Source: Alistipes sp. (GTDB taxonomy: Bacteria; Bacteroidota; Bacteroidia; Bacteroidales; Rikenellaceae). From it: DNA of 64,000 nucleotides. The notes beneath the pieces are model-generated. The model saw only the letters and a list, made by a program, of their open reading frames with translations, searched no databases and was not told the DNA's origin. The stretch lies in NCBI GenBank assembly GCA_022782405.1, contig JALFNK010000013.1:1-64000 (forward strand), read 5' to 3'. Both the position numbers and the translations under genes were made by a program. Positions 7,861 to 16,839 of the stretch are shown piece after piece. Position 1 is the first letter of the stretch. Each line of letters begins with the position of its first letter.

Positions 7861-9831
7861 TCAGGCGTTTTCGGTGATTTCCAGCTCGTAGGAGGCCTTC
7901 TCCCACTCGTGCATCTGGTGGTCGTAGCGGGCCTTCAGGTCGTTATAGGCCTTATAGTCGTCCTCGTTGTAGCCGGTCGCGGCTGCGAATTTCGCATCGT
8001 ATGCGGCGATTTGCCGTTCGATCTCGGCCAGCTCCGTCTCGATCGTCTCCACATTGCGGCGCAGCTTGCGCAGCAGCTTCTCCTGCTCCTTGCGCAGCTC
8101 GTAGGAGGCCTTGCCCGACGGGACCGCCTTCGGAGCTTCGGCCGCTGCCGCGCCCTTCGCCGGACTCTTCGCCGCAGCAGCCTTCGGCGACGGATCGCGC
8201 CGCTCGATCTCCTGCAGCGACTCCAGCTTGCGCTTCTCGAGGAAGTAGTAGATGCCGCCGAGGTACTCCTTCACTCCGCCGTCGCGGAACTCGTAGACCT
8301 TCTCGACCATCCCGTCGAGGAACTCGCGGTCGTGCGAAACGACCACCACCGTGCCGTCGTACTTCAGGATTGCATTCTTGAGGATGTCCTTCGAACGCAT
8401 GTCCATGTGGTTCGTCGGCTCGTCGAGCACCAGCAGGTTGCGCGGTTCGAGCATCATGCGGGCCATGGCCAGACGGGCCCGTTCACCGCCCGAAAGCACC
8501 TTGACCTTCTTGTCGATATCTTCTCCGCGGAAGAGGAACGCCCCGAGGATGTCGCGCAGCCGCGTGCGGATATCGCCCACGGCCACCCGGTCCAGCGTAT
8601 CGTAGACCGTGAACTCGCCGTCCATCAGATCGTCCTGATTCTGCGCATAGTAGCCGATATTGACATTCGCCCCGAGACGGATCGACCCCTCGGTGGGTGT
8701 CAGCTGCCCCACGAGCATCCGCGCCAGCGTCGTCTTGCCCTCGCCGTTGCGCCCCACGAAGGCGATGCGGTCGCCCTTCTCGATCGTGAAATTCGCGCCG
8801 CTGAAGACATGCTTCGCGCCGAACGACATGCCGGCGTCCCGAATCTCCGCGACGATCTGCCCCGAGCGGGGTGCCGGCGGGAACTTGATGTTGAGCGTCG
8901 CGAGATCCTCCTCCTCGACCTCCAGGCGTTCGAGGCGCTCGAGCTGCTTGATGCGCGACTGCACCTGGTTCGACTTCGTCGGCTTGTAGCGAAACTTCTC
9001 GATGAACTCCTCGGTCTTCTCGATCATCCGCTGCTGGTTCTCGTAGGCGGCAAGCTGCTGGGCTCGGCGCTCGGCACGCAGCACGACGTATTTCGAGTAG
9101 GAGACCTTGTAGTCGGTGATCTTGCCCAGCGAGAGCTCGATCGTGCGGTTCGTTACATTGTCCAGAAAGGCACGGTCGTGCGAGATGAGCAGCACGGCAC
9201 CGTTGTAGTTCTTCAGATACTCCTCGAGCCACTGGATCGACTCGATGTCGAGGTGGTTCGTAGGCTCGTCGAGCAGGAAAATCGAAGGACGCCGCAACAG
9301 CAGCTTCGCCAACTCGATGCGCATTCGCCAGCCGCCCGAGAACTCGCTCGTCGCACGGCCGAAATCCTCGCGTTTGAAGCCCAGACCGAGCAGTGTCTTC
9401 TCGATATCGGCATCGCGCGTCTCGCCGCCGAGGATATGGTAATGGTCCTGGGCGTCGTTCAGACGGTGCAGCAACTGTTCGTATTCGGGACTTTCGTAAT
9501 CCGTACGCTCGGCGATCTCGCGCGTCAGCCGTTCGATCTCGGCCTCGAGACGCAGCACCTCCTCGAAGGCCTTGGCCGTCTCCTCGACGAGCGTCGTGGT
9601 ATCGGCCACACGCATCGTCTGCGGCAGGTAGCCGATCGTGCAGTCGCCGTTGAACGTTACGGCACCCGAAGTGGGCTGCTGCTCGCCGGTGATGATGCGC
9701 AACAGCGTCGTCTTACCCGCGCCGTTCTTGCCGACAAGACCGATCCGGTCCTTCGGGTTGATCAGAAACGAAATATTGTCGAAGAGGGTCCAGCCCCCGT
9801 AGCTTACCGTAAGATTGTCGAGCGAAATCAT
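7861..9831 (-). CDS. ABC-F family ATPase (Uup-like)
   Basis: A 656-residue soluble protein with two ATP-binding cassettes and no membrane segment, as in ribosome-associated ABC-F proteins. Walker A motifs are GLVGKNGAGKTT (about 34-45) and AFVGRNGEGKTT; the signature motifs are SGGWRMRIELAKLLL and LSGGERARLAMARMML. The two cassettes are joined by the helical linker characteristic of the family. A charged, Ala/Lys-rich segment and a C-terminal coiled coil (about 565-656) resemble Uup. Expected role: resolving stalled or blocked ribosomes, or related replication effects as for Uup. It is preceded by an unusual leader with a short overlapping reading frame. Confidence 0.88.
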   Translation of the reverse strand: MISLDNLTVSYGGWTLFDNISFLINPKDRIGLVGKNGAGKTTLLRIITGEQQPTSGAVTFNGDCTIGYLPQTMRVADTTTLVEETAKAFEEVLRLEAEIERLTREIAERTDYESPEYEQLLHRLNDAQDHYHILGGETRDADIEKTLLGLGFKREDFGRATSEFSGGWRMRIELAKLLLRRPSIFLLDEPTNHLDIESIQWLEEYLKNYNGAVLLISHDRAFLDNVTNRTIELSLGKITDYKVSYSKYVVLRAERRAQQLAAYENQQRMIEKTEEFIEKFRYKPTKSNQVQSRIKQLERLERLEVEEEDLATLNIKFPPAPRSGQIVAEIRDAGMSFGAKHVFSGANFTIEKGDRIAFVGRNGEGKTTLARMLVGQLTPTEGSIRLGANVNIGYYAQNQDDLMDGEFTVYDTLDRVAVGDIRTRLRDILGAFLFRGEDIDKKVKVLSGGERARLAMARMMLEPRNLLVLDEPTNHMDMRSKDILKNAILKYDGTVVVVSHDREFLDGMVEKVYEFRDGGVKEYLGGIYYFLEKRKLESLQEIERRDPSPKAAAAKSPAKGAAAAEAPKAVPSGKASYELRKEQEKLLRKLRRNVETIETELAEIERQIAAYDAKFAAATGYNEDDYKAYNDLKARYDHQMHEWEKASYELEITENA

Positions 9832-9872
9832 AGTACCTGTAACTCAATCTCCGCCGCGAGAGAACACCGCAT
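9828..9872 (-). CDS. Possible 14-codon leader peptide upstream of ABC-F gene
   Basis: An ATG at 9872 opens a 14-codon frame (MRCSLAAEIELQVL) whose TGA stop overlaps the ABC-F start codon as ATGA. Its start codon lies in the palindromic loop of a leader hairpin and its middle codons form the 3' arm of the stem. Translation would therefore open the hairpin and could be coupled to ABC-F synthesis. This is inference from layout; no ribosome-binding sequence is obvious. Confidence 0.35.
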   Translation of the reverse strand: MRCSLAAEIELQVL

Positions 9873-9889
9873 GCGGGCCCACGCGGCGG
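9852..9889 (-). repeat. Strong hairpin in ABC-F leader
   Basis: An 8-bp perfect GC stem (9852-9859 with 9882-9889) encloses a smaller palindrome, CCGCATGCGG at 9867-9876. It fills most of the leader between the -7 element and the ABC-F start. No U-run follows, so it is not an intrinsic terminator. Confidence 0.6.
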
Positions 9890-9898
9890 AATGTGCCG

Positions 9899-9906
9899 CA
9901 AAGGTA
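9899..9906 (-). promoter_or_regulatory. -7 element of ABC-F gene
   Basis: TACCTTTG on the minus strand fits TAnnTTTG. It would place the RNA start near 9894 and give a leader of about 60 nt. Confidence 0.5.
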
Positions 9907-9930
9907 ACGATTTAATCCGAGAAATCGCGA

Positions 9931-10578
9931 TCAGGCCTCCAGCATCCTGCGGATTTCGGCCTCGGGGTCCGCGGCGCCGAAGACGGCGCTGCCGGCCACC
10001 AGGGCATCGGCGCCGGCATCGAACAGCTCGCGGGCATTGCGTGCCGAAATGCCGCCATCGACCTCGATGACCGTCCGGAGCCCCTGCTCGCGGATCATCG
10101 CACGCAGTGCGCGGATCTTGTCGAGCGATCCGGGAATGAACGACTGCCCCCCGAATCCGGGTTCGACACTCATGACAAGCACCAGATCGACCTGCGGCAG
10201 CACCTCGCGCAGCACTTCGACCGGCGTGGCCGGCTTGATCGAGATACCGACCTGCGCACCGGCGCCACGGATCAGCCCGATGCATCCCGCAACATCTTTC
10301 GTGGCTTCATAATGGAAGGTTACGATTCCGGCGCCCGCCTCGACGAAACGGGCGACATACCGCTCCGGTTCGACGATCATCAGATGCACGTCGAGACACT
10401 TTTCCGTAGCCTTGCGGATCGCCTTCATCACAGGGAATCCGAAGGAGATGTTCGGCACGAAGACTCCGTCCATGACGTCGATATGTACCCACTCGGCGGC
10501 ACTGCGGTCCACCATCCGCGTATCGCGGTCCAGATGGCCGAAGTCGGCCGAAAGCATCGAAGGAGATAGAATTCTCAT
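9931..10578 (-). CDS. rpe: Ribulose-phosphate 3-epimerase
   Basis: Interconverts ribulose-5-phosphate and xylulose-5-phosphate in the pentose phosphate pathway. The 215-residue TIM barrel is of normal length. The N-terminal ILSPSMLSADFGHL, the metal-binding HIDVMDGVFVPN, HLMIVEP, the MSVEPGFGGQSFI loop and VIEVDGGIS (second catalytic Asp) are all intact. It follows the ABC permease gene by 24 nt and may be transcribed from the same promoter, although no functional link is obvious. Confidence 0.95.
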   Translation of the reverse strand: MRILSPSMLSADFGHLDRDTRMVDRSAAEWVHIDVMDGVFVPNISFGFPVMKAIRKATEKCLDVHLMIVEPERYVARFVEAGAGIVTFHYEATKDVAGCIGLIRGAGAQVGISIKPATPVEVLREVLPQVDLVLVMSVEPGFGGQSFIPGSLDKIRALRAMIREQGLRTVIEVDGGISARNARELFDAGADALVAGSAVFGAADPEAEIRRMLEA

Positions 10579-10602
10579 ATCCGTTATCGTATAATTTTGA
10601 AA

Positions 10603-11802
10603 TTACTCTTTACGCATGCCGAGACGACCTATTCTGCGGCGGATCGCCACGGCATTGAGCGCCGTGAGCAGCAGGGCCAGCACAAGGCCGCAAAGCAGTG
10701 TAAGGGCCACGCCGGCCGGACGATAGCCCTCCTGCATCGTTTCGAGCAGGGGCAGGTACTGCGCCCGGATCACCCAGCCCAGCAGCAGGGCTCCGCACCA
10801 CACCGCCAGATTCAGACCGAGCGTCAGCGACACATACGGCAGGGCGATACGTCCCGGACGATAGCCCAGCAACAGCAGGGTTTCGAGTTTCCGGCTCTCC
10901 TTCTGCAACAGCAGGAAGATGCTCAACAGCAGCATATAAAAAGCCATGACACTGAAAACCAGCCCTACGCCGGCCACCCCGGAGGCCGCCAGCCGCACCA
11001 AACGCACGGCTCGTCCGTCATCGGGTGCGCCGCCCTCGGCTTCGTAGCCCTTGTCCGCAAGATAGGTCGTCAGGCGCTCGTCGGCCGATCCGTCCGTCTC
11101 GACGATCACACGCAGCGGCTCTTTTGCCGCGCTGCCACCTCCAAAGCGCTCGTTCGACCAGCGGATGAAACTTTCGGGAACAAGGATCGTATTAAGGCGG
11201 TTCGACAATCCGACGATCCGCCCGCGGAAATGTTCGCTCCGGCCGGCACCCGAGAGCTCCACATCGAGCGTAACCCGCTTGAACAGCCCTTCCGAAATTT
11301 GAGGAAGCCCCTGCGAGCGTGCAAAACCGAAATTATAGAGGTTCAAGTAATTGCGTGGTATGATGATCGGTATCTCGCGCTGTGCCGGGTCGAACCGCCA
11401 CGCCTCGGTCTGCACATCGAGGAACCGGTCGGGAACCGATTCGAAAAAGAGGTAGGTCGAAAAACCCACGCCCCCGGCCCCCACGGAACCTTTCACGCGG
11501 TATTCGGCCGGCACGAAGGCTCCGACCTCCCGGACGAAGGGCTGCTCACGCAGATCGCGCAACTCCTCGTCGCTGAAACCTCCGCCTCCGAGACCGAATG
11601 TCTGGAGCGTTCCGACCCGCTTCGAGAGAACAAGATAGTCGCCGCGGACGAACGAATCGGGAGCCCGGAAGACCGGCATCACATCGCGGTAGGCCTGCAA
11701 CGCCGTCAGCACGACGGTCATGCCCACGACCCCGGCCAGGGCGAAGCCCACGGTCTGCGCCACGCTCAAATGGCTGCGCAGGAGTTTCCAAAGCGGTTTC
11801 AT
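10603..11802 (-). CDS. ABC transporter permease (FtsX/MacB-like)
   Basis: A 399-residue membrane protein with the MacB/LolC-type layout: one N-terminal transmembrane helix (about 18-38), a large extracytoplasmic domain (about 40-260) and three C-terminal helices. It overlaps the upstream ATPase gene by 4 nt, so the two surely form one transporter. Such pairs extract lipoproteins or export peptides rather than import nutrients; which applies here cannot be told. It is not cell-division FtsX, which is smaller. Confidence 0.8.
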   Translation of the reverse strand: MKPLWKLLRSHLSVAQTVGFALAGVVGMTVVLTALQAYRDVMPVFRAPDSFVRGDYLVLSKRVGTLQTFGLGGGGFSDEELRDLREQPFVREVGAFVPAEYRVKGSVGAGGVGFSTYLFFESVPDRFLDVQTEAWRFDPAQREIPIIIPRNYLNLYNFGFARSQGLPQISEGLFKRVTLDVELSGAGRSEHFRGRIVGLSNRLNTILVPESFIRWSNERFGGGSAAKEPLRVIVETDGSADERLTTYLADKGYEAEGGAPDDGRAVRLVRLAASGVAGVGLVFSVMAFYMLLLSIFLLLQKESRKLETLLLLGYRPGRIALPYVSLTLGLNLAVWCGALLLGWVIRAQYLPLLETMQEGYRPAGVALTLLCGLVLALLLTALNAVAIRRRIGRLGMRKE

Positions 11803-12449
11803 AGATGCAGCAGATGATCGTAAGACATTTCGAGCCGGCTGCCTACCGACGTTACGAGAACGCCGGCTCCCTGACGGCGCGCCTCATCGGTGAGCAGACG
11901 GGCGAGGATACGCCCGTTCGCCGCATCGAGGTGGCTCACGGGTTCGTCGAGCAGCATGAAGTCGAAGGGCTGGCACAGGGCCCGCACGAAGGCCACGCGC
12001 TGCTGCTGTCCGAAGGAGAGGCGCCCCACGGGCGTCGTGCGCTTCTCCGCAAGGCCGGCCTCCTCGAGCAGCTCGCCGATCCGCGCCGCCGTCTGAAAAT
12101 GCGTCAGATCGTTTTTCAAGGCGATGTTCTCCGCGACCGTGAGCTCTTCGAAGAGCCGCAGGTCCTGGAACAGCACGCTCAACGAACGACGACGCACATC
12201 GCCCCATGTCGCGCGCGAAAAACGACGGATATCGCATCCGTCGAAGAGCACTTCGCCCGAATAATCGCTCCGCATGCCGTAAAGATAGTTGCACAGCGAG
12301 GTCTTGCCTGCTCCGGAGACCGCCTCCACCAGATAAAACGCCCCTTTGCGGAACACGACGTCGCGCAGCCACACGTCGGAATGCCGCACCGAAAGCGGAT
12401 CGGCGGCAAAGGCCGCCGGCATCACCCCTTTCAACTCGATTGTCTCCAT
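11799..12449 (-). CDS. ABC transporter ATP-binding protein
   Basis: A 216-residue ATPase partner of the permease encoded directly downstream (4-nt overlap). Visible motifs are a Walker A variant AVSGAGKTSLCNYLYG, the signature LSFGQQQRVAFVRALCQP and Walker B FMLLDEPVSHLD. The size fits single-domain ATPases of the LolD/MacB group, but the signature has FGQQQ in place of the usual SGGQQ, a modest departure. A terminator separates it from the DUF4836 gene upstream. Confidence 0.85.
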   Translation of the reverse strand: METIELKGVMPAAFAADPLSVRHSDVWLRDVVFRKGAFYLVEAVSGAGKTSLCNYLYGMRSDYSGEVLFDGCDIRRFSRATWGDVRRRSLSVLFQDLRLFEELTVAENIALKNDLTHFQTAARIGELLEEAGLAEKRTTPVGRLSFGQQQRVAFVRALCQPFDFMLLDEPVSHLDAANGRILARLLTDEARRQGAGVLVTSVGSRLEMSYDHLLHL

Positions 12450-12457
12450 CCTGTCTC

Positions 12458-12497
12458 AAAAATCGGAAGCGGCCCGCCCGTCGGGCAGGCCGCTTTT
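12458..12497 (-). terminator. Terminator of DUF4836 gene
   Basis: An 8-bp stem (12467-12474 with 12488-12495), extended by an inner GCCCG/CGGGC pairing, is followed on the minus strand by TTTTT (12462-12458). It lies directly after the DUF4836 stop codon. Confidence 0.75.
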
Positions 12498-12504
12498 CAT
12501 ATTG

Positions 12505-14076
12505 TCATTCGTTGTCCGCTGCCGAAAGCTCCGCCTCCACCATCGCGTTCACCGTCGTACAGATGGTCTCCAGCGCATTGCGCTCCTTGTCCTGCATGTG
12601 CACGACCATTTCGCCGCGATCCTTCGTTCCCCAGGCCTGCATGTCGGCAAAGAGCGACAGCACCGTCTGCATCGTCTGCATCTGCGGTACCATGGTTGCA
12701 TAGCCTTCCAGCAACGTGTTCAACCGCACGAAATCGAGGTATAAGGAGGAGACATTCCCCTTGAAGAGGGACTCCTTTCCGGACATGGATTCGATCTTCT
12801 CACCATCGAGCGCCGCCTTCACGGCATCATCGCTGGTAACGTAGAGCACCTTGTCCTTCACGCCGAAGAAGACCGTAACTCCCCCTGCCGAGAAGGTGTA
12901 AGCTCCCGCTCCGCTCTTCACAACGGGTATTCCGGGCAGGGATGCCAGCAGATTGTCCACCACGGCCGGATCGTTCACCTCGCAGAGCAGCGTTGCCTTC
13001 GGATAGGCTCCACCGGGCAGCATGCCCGCAAAGTTGATGGCCATGTCTCCTTCGAAAGCATCGAGGACCTGCTTGACCATCGGGTTCGCCAGCATCATGC
13101 CGTAGCCGGGCATCTGCGAAAGGGTCGTATAGAGTTCCGAGCCCGTCAGGCCGAATCCGACGGTAGCAACACCCGTCGCAGGCAGATATTTCAGCAATAC
13201 GCCCCGCTGCTCGCGGGCATACGAATAGAGCACCGCCATCTGCTCCTCGGCCTCCTTCGAGGCGTAGAGCATCTGACCCGAGGCGACGATACGTCCCTTC
13301 TCGAAATTCATCGAACCGATCACCCGAATTCCGGACAACAGATCGGCCATGGGCAGCGAGCCGGTCAGCATCCGGCTCTGGAGCTCCATGATTTCTTTAT
13401 AGGAGAAGTAGATGTCGATATCATTCTTTCCGGCGAAGAATTCCGACACGACGGCATCGCCCAAAAGGCTCTCGGAAGGTTTGGCGGCAAAACGCGCCTT
13501 CACATAGGAAAGCAGTGTTTCATAGGAGTCCTGACCGAAGCAGCACAGCACCGCTTCGGAATTGTAGGCACACAATCCCGTAACATTATCTTTTTCACCG
13601 ATCCGGACAACCGAAAGATCGCCCTCATGCGTGGTTCGCAAGCCCCCTTTGGCATTGATCCGATCGATCAGTGCGGTAAACTTAGCCGCATCGCCGATGG
13701 GAGCCAGCACGCCGAATACCGGATTGAACGACTCGCCGGAACCCGGAGCCATGAAGAAATAGCCGGCACGCCCGCCGTCGATTCCCGATTCTTCGGGATG
13801 CGCCAGCAGCGAAAGCACATACTCCTTCTCTTCGGCAGAGAAGGCTCCGGAAGCATCCATCTGTCCGACAAGGCGCTGATACAAGGGGTTCCGTTCCAGT
13901 GTTTCGGCATTTACACCGCTTTTGGCGGCCATCTGTGCGGGCTGGAACGCCAAGGCGAGCATGGCATCCCCGGGAAGGGCATTGCGATAGTCGGACTTGC
14001 TGCCGCCGCAAGCCGTCATCCCTATTGCGACAGCCATCAGGACCGCCGTCCGAAAGAGTACGGAAAGTGTCTTCAT
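12505..14076 (-). CDS. DUF4836 family lipoprotein
   Basis: A 523-residue predicted lipoprotein: a hydrophobic signal ends in IGMTAC, with Cys23 as acylation site. The rest resembles DUF4836, a Bacteroidetes family of unknown function, with recurrent motifs such as LPGDAMLALAFQP near the N-terminus. The start at 14076 places the signal peptide at the N-terminus; an ATG eight codons upstream would bury it. It is divergent from dnaG with its own -7 element and has its own terminator, so it is probably monocistronic. Confidence 0.8.
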   Translation of the reverse strand: MKTLSVLFRTAVLMAVAIGMTACGGSKSDYRNALPGDAMLALAFQPAQMAAKSGVNAETLERNPLYQRLVGQMDASGAFSAEEKEYVLSLLAHPEESGIDGGRAGYFFMAPGSGESFNPVFGVLAPIGDAAKFTALIDRINAKGGLRTTHEGDLSVVRIGEKDNVTGLCAYNSEAVLCCFGQDSYETLLSYVKARFAAKPSESLLGDAVVSEFFAGKNDIDIYFSYKEIMELQSRMLTGSLPMADLLSGIRVIGSMNFEKGRIVASGQMLYASKEAEEQMAVLYSYAREQRGVLLKYLPATGVATVGFGLTGSELYTTLSQMPGYGMMLANPMVKQVLDAFEGDMAINFAGMLPGGAYPKATLLCEVNDPAVVDNLLASLPGIPVVKSGAGAYTFSAGGVTVFFGVKDKVLYVTSDDAVKAALDGEKIESMSGKESLFKGNVSSLYLDFVRLNTLLEGYATMVPQMQTMQTVLSLFADMQAWGTKDRGEMVVHMQDKERNALETICTTVNAMVEAELSAADNE

Positions 14077-14108
14077 ACGATTCGTTTTTAGGTTTTCCAA
14101 CTAAAAAG

Positions 14109-14116
14109 CAAAGCTA
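14109..14116 (-). promoter_or_regulatory. -7 element of DUF4836 gene
   Basis: TAGCTTTG on the minus strand fits TAnnTTTG, about 32 nt before the start codon. Confidence 0.45.
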
Positions 14117-14211
14117 TAAAAAATCGGGGGAAATTCCGCCTTTCGGCACATCAAAATTCACTTCCGGGGCAATTCGCAACTTCGGGAGCATCTTTTCCGG
14201 GAATAAATCCG

Positions 14212-14219
14212 TATCTTTG
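14212..14219 (+). promoter_or_regulatory. dnaG -7 element, near-leaderless
   Basis: TATCTTTG ends only 5 nt before the dnaG ATG at 14225, so the RNA start should fall at or next to the start codon. Confidence 0.6.
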
Positions 14220-14224
14220 TCCGC

Positions 14225-16198
14225 ATGATCGACAGGGAAACGGTAGACCGCATCTATGCCGCCGCGAATATCGTGGACATCATCGGCGACTATGTTACGC
14301 TCAAGCGAAAGGGCGTAAACTACCAGGCGTGCTGTCCGTTCCACAACGAAAAGACCCCGTCGTTCGTCGTCTCGCCCTCGAAGGGTGTCTACAAGTGTTT
14401 CGGCTGCGGGAAGGGCGGCAATGCCGTAACGTTCCTCATGGAGCACGAGAACATCACCTACCCCGAGGCGCTGAAGATGGTGGCCAAACGCTACGGCATC
14501 GAAGTCAAGGAGCGGGAGCTCTCCGAAGAGGAGGTACGCCGCAACGACGACCGCGAGTCGATGTTCGTGGTGAACGGCTGGGCCGCGGACTACTTCGCCA
14601 ACTTCCTCCATCACGATCCCGAGGGGATGAGTGTCGGGTTGTCCTATTTCCGGCAGAAACGCGGGCTGACCGATGCCACGATCCGCAAATTCGGCCTCGG
14701 ATTCTGCCCCGCGAAGGGCGACCGCATGTCGAAGGATGCCCTGGCGGCGGGTTACAAGCGGGAGTTTCTTCTCTCGACGGGTCTTTCGCTCGAACGCGAA
14801 CGCGACGGATCGCTTTATGACCGTTTCCGCGACCGGGTGATCTTTCCCGTGCACAACATTTCGGGCCGTATCGTGGCCTTCGGCGGCCGTACGCTCCGCA
14901 CGGACAAGACGGTGGCCAAGTACCAGAATTCGCCCGAAAGCGAGATTTACAGCAAGAAACGCGAGCTCTACGGACTCTACTTCGCCAAGCGGGCCATCCA
15001 GCAGCAGGACTATGCCATCCTGGTCGAGGGCTACCTCGACGTCATCTCGATGCACCAGGCGGGCATCGAGAATGTCGTGGCCTCGTCGGGAACGTCGCTC
15101 ACGACGGATCAGATCCGGCTTCTGGGGCACTTCACGAAGAACATCACGGTGATCTACGACGGCGACCCGGCGGGTATCCACGCCTCGCTGCGCGGCATCG
15201 ACATGATCCTCAAGGAGGGGATGAACGTGCGCGTGGTGCTGCTTCCCGAACCCGAGGATCCCGATTCGTTCGCCCGCAGCCATACGGCCGCGGAGGTGCA
15301 GGAATATATCCGAGACAACGAACGCGACTTTCTCGAATTCAAGGCCAACCTGCTGCTGCACGATGCCCAGGGCGATCCGATCCGCAAGGCGGCGCTCATC
15401 GGCGACATGGTGCAGTCGATCGCCCAGATTCCCGATCCGATCCAGCGCTCGGTCTATATCAAGGAGTGCGCGCGGATCATGGAGATCGACGAGCAGATTC
15501 TCATCTCGGAGGTGGCCCGGCGGCGTCTGACCTCCTCCGGAGACCGCGAGACGGACGAATTTCTGCGCCGGCAGGCGACCCAGCAGCAGCGTGAGGCCGT
15601 ACAGTCGGACGGGAAATATGTCCGGCAGGTCGAGGCCGGCAGCGGCATCGAGGCCCTCGAACGCGAGATCGTGAAGTATCTGCTCAAGTACGGCCATTGT
15701 TCGTTCGACTTCAAGGAGGGACCGACGATGGTGGCCTGCAACGTTGCGGAGGTGATCTTCGATGAGTTGAGCCGCGATCAGATCGAGTTCCGCAACCCGG
15801 TATACGCCAAGATCATGGCAACATACCGTGAGGAGTGGGAGCGTTCGGGTATGGGGGTGGAGGTCCCCGTGCACTGCTTTCTGAACCACATCGATCCCGA
15901 GGTGTGCAACGCCTCGGTGGACATCCTTACCTCGGACGACAACTATGTGCCCAGCGAGTTGTGGCGCCGCAAGGAGATCCATGTCGAGAGCGAGGCGGAG
16001 ATGCTGGCCGTAGGGGTTCCGAAAGCCGTAACGCTTTACAAATCGAAGGTCGTCGAGGGGATGATCAAGGAACTGCAGACGAAGCTGGGCGACGAGACGC
16101 TTTCCGAGGAGGAGCAGGATGCCCTGCTGCAGCGCCTTTCGGGACTGAACAAGGTGAAGGTCTCGATCGCCCGCAAGCTCCAGCGGCTCATATTGTGA
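14225..16198 (+). CDS. dnaG: DNA primase
   Basis: Synthesises RNA primers at the replication fork. The 657-residue protein has the N-terminal zinc ribbon (C37, H40, C58, C61; CCPFHNEKTPSF and YKCFGCGKGGNAV), the RNA-polymerase core with its basic GGRTL motif, and the TOPRIM acidic motif VEGYLDVISMHQAG followed by DGDPAGIHASLRG. The C-terminal region would bind DnaB helicase. Length is normal. It leads a plus-strand group with smpB and tsaB, although a 158-nt gap before smpB allows a separate promoter there. Confidence 0.97.
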   Translation: MIDRETVDRIYAAANIVDIIGDYVTLKRKGVNYQACCPFHNEKTPSFVVSPSKGVYKCFGCGKGGNAVTFLMEHENITYPEALKMVAKRYGIEVKERELSEEEVRRNDDRESMFVVNGWAADYFANFLHHDPEGMSVGLSYFRQKRGLTDATIRKFGLGFCPAKGDRMSKDALAAGYKREFLLSTGLSLERERDGSLYDRFRDRVIFPVHNISGRIVAFGGRTLRTDKTVAKYQNSPESEIYSKKRELYGLYFAKRAIQQQDYAILVEGYLDVISMHQAGIENVVASSGTSLTTDQIRLLGHFTKNITVIYDGDPAGIHASLRGIDMILKEGMNVRVVLLPEPEDPDSFARSHTAAEVQEYIRDNERDFLEFKANLLLHDAQGDPIRKAALIGDMVQSIAQIPDPIQRSVYIKECARIMEIDEQILISEVARRRLTSSGDRETDEFLRRQATQQQREAVQSDGKYVRQVEAGSGIEALEREIVKYLLKYGHCSFDFKEGPTMVACNVAEVIFDELSRDQIEFRNPVYAKIMATYREEWERSGMGVEVPVHCFLNHIDPEVCNASVDILTSDDNYVPSELWRRKEIHVESEAEMLAVGVPKAVTLYKSKVVEGMIKELQTKLGDETLSEEEQDALLQRLSGLNKVKVSIARKLQRLIL

Positions 16199-16356
16199 AA
16201 AAGAGGCGGGAACCGGAGGTCGTACACGCATCGCTGCGCATACCGTGTGCAAACAGAAATAAACAGAAAGATGTGTAAACAGATCAGGGATAAAGAATCC
16301 GTCATCCGGTCCGATTCCCGCCGCTGGGAAACGTACAATTAACGTACCGTTTTGTT

Positions 16357-16821
16357 ATGAGTGAACAGAAGAAGATAAATGTCCGGAACAAGCGTGCCAC
16401 GTTCGACTACGAGATACTGGAGGAGTACACGGCAGGCATCGTGCTGGCCGGCACGGAGATCAAGTCGATCCGTGCGGGAAAGGTTTCGATGGTCGATACG
16501 TTCTGTTATTTCGACCGGGGCGAACTGTGGGTCCGGGGCATCAACATCGCCGAATATGCCTGGGGAACCTGCAACAACCATGCGCCGCGCCGCGACCGCA
16601 AGCTGCTGCTCACGGCCCGCGAACTGGAGAAGCTGCAGCGCGCCTCGCAGGACCGGGGACTGACGATCGTGGGACTGCGGCTCTTTCTCAACGAGCGCGG
16701 CCTGGCGAAGGTCGTCATCGGCCTGGCCCGCGGCCGCAAGTCGTACGACAAGCGCGAATACCTCAAGGAGAACGACGCCCGCCGCGAGATGGACAAGGCG
16801 ATGAAAAACTACAGACGATAA
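16357..16821 (+). CDS. smpB: SsrA-binding protein SmpB
   Basis: Binds tmRNA and brings it to stalled ribosomes for trans-translation. The 154-residue protein has the family length and fold; [34 protein letters not shown] and the basic C-terminal tail ending in KAMKNYRR are typical. The tmRNA gene itself is not in the window. A near-consensus promoter sequence (TACCGTTTTG) lies directly before the start codon. tsaB follows after 18 nt. Confidence 0.96.
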   Translation: MSEQKKINVRNKRATFDYEILEEYTAGIVLAGTEIKSIRAGKVSMVDTFCYFDRGELWVRGINIAEYAWGTCNNHAPRRDRKLLLTARELEKLQRASQDRGLTIVGLRLFLNERGLAKVVIGLARGRKSYDKREYLKENDARREMDKAMKNYRR

Positions 16822-16839
16822 CCGTAAAATATTCTCTAT

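Noticed and set aside
7909..9915. Long plus-strand frame opposite the ABC-F gene
   Set aside because: Repetitive Leu/Arg/His composition typical of an antisense shadow; it also crosses the ABC-F leader.
14114..16252. Long minus-strand frame opposite dnaG
   Set aside because: Same antisense shadow effect; no recognisable domain, and dnaG on the plus strand is certain.
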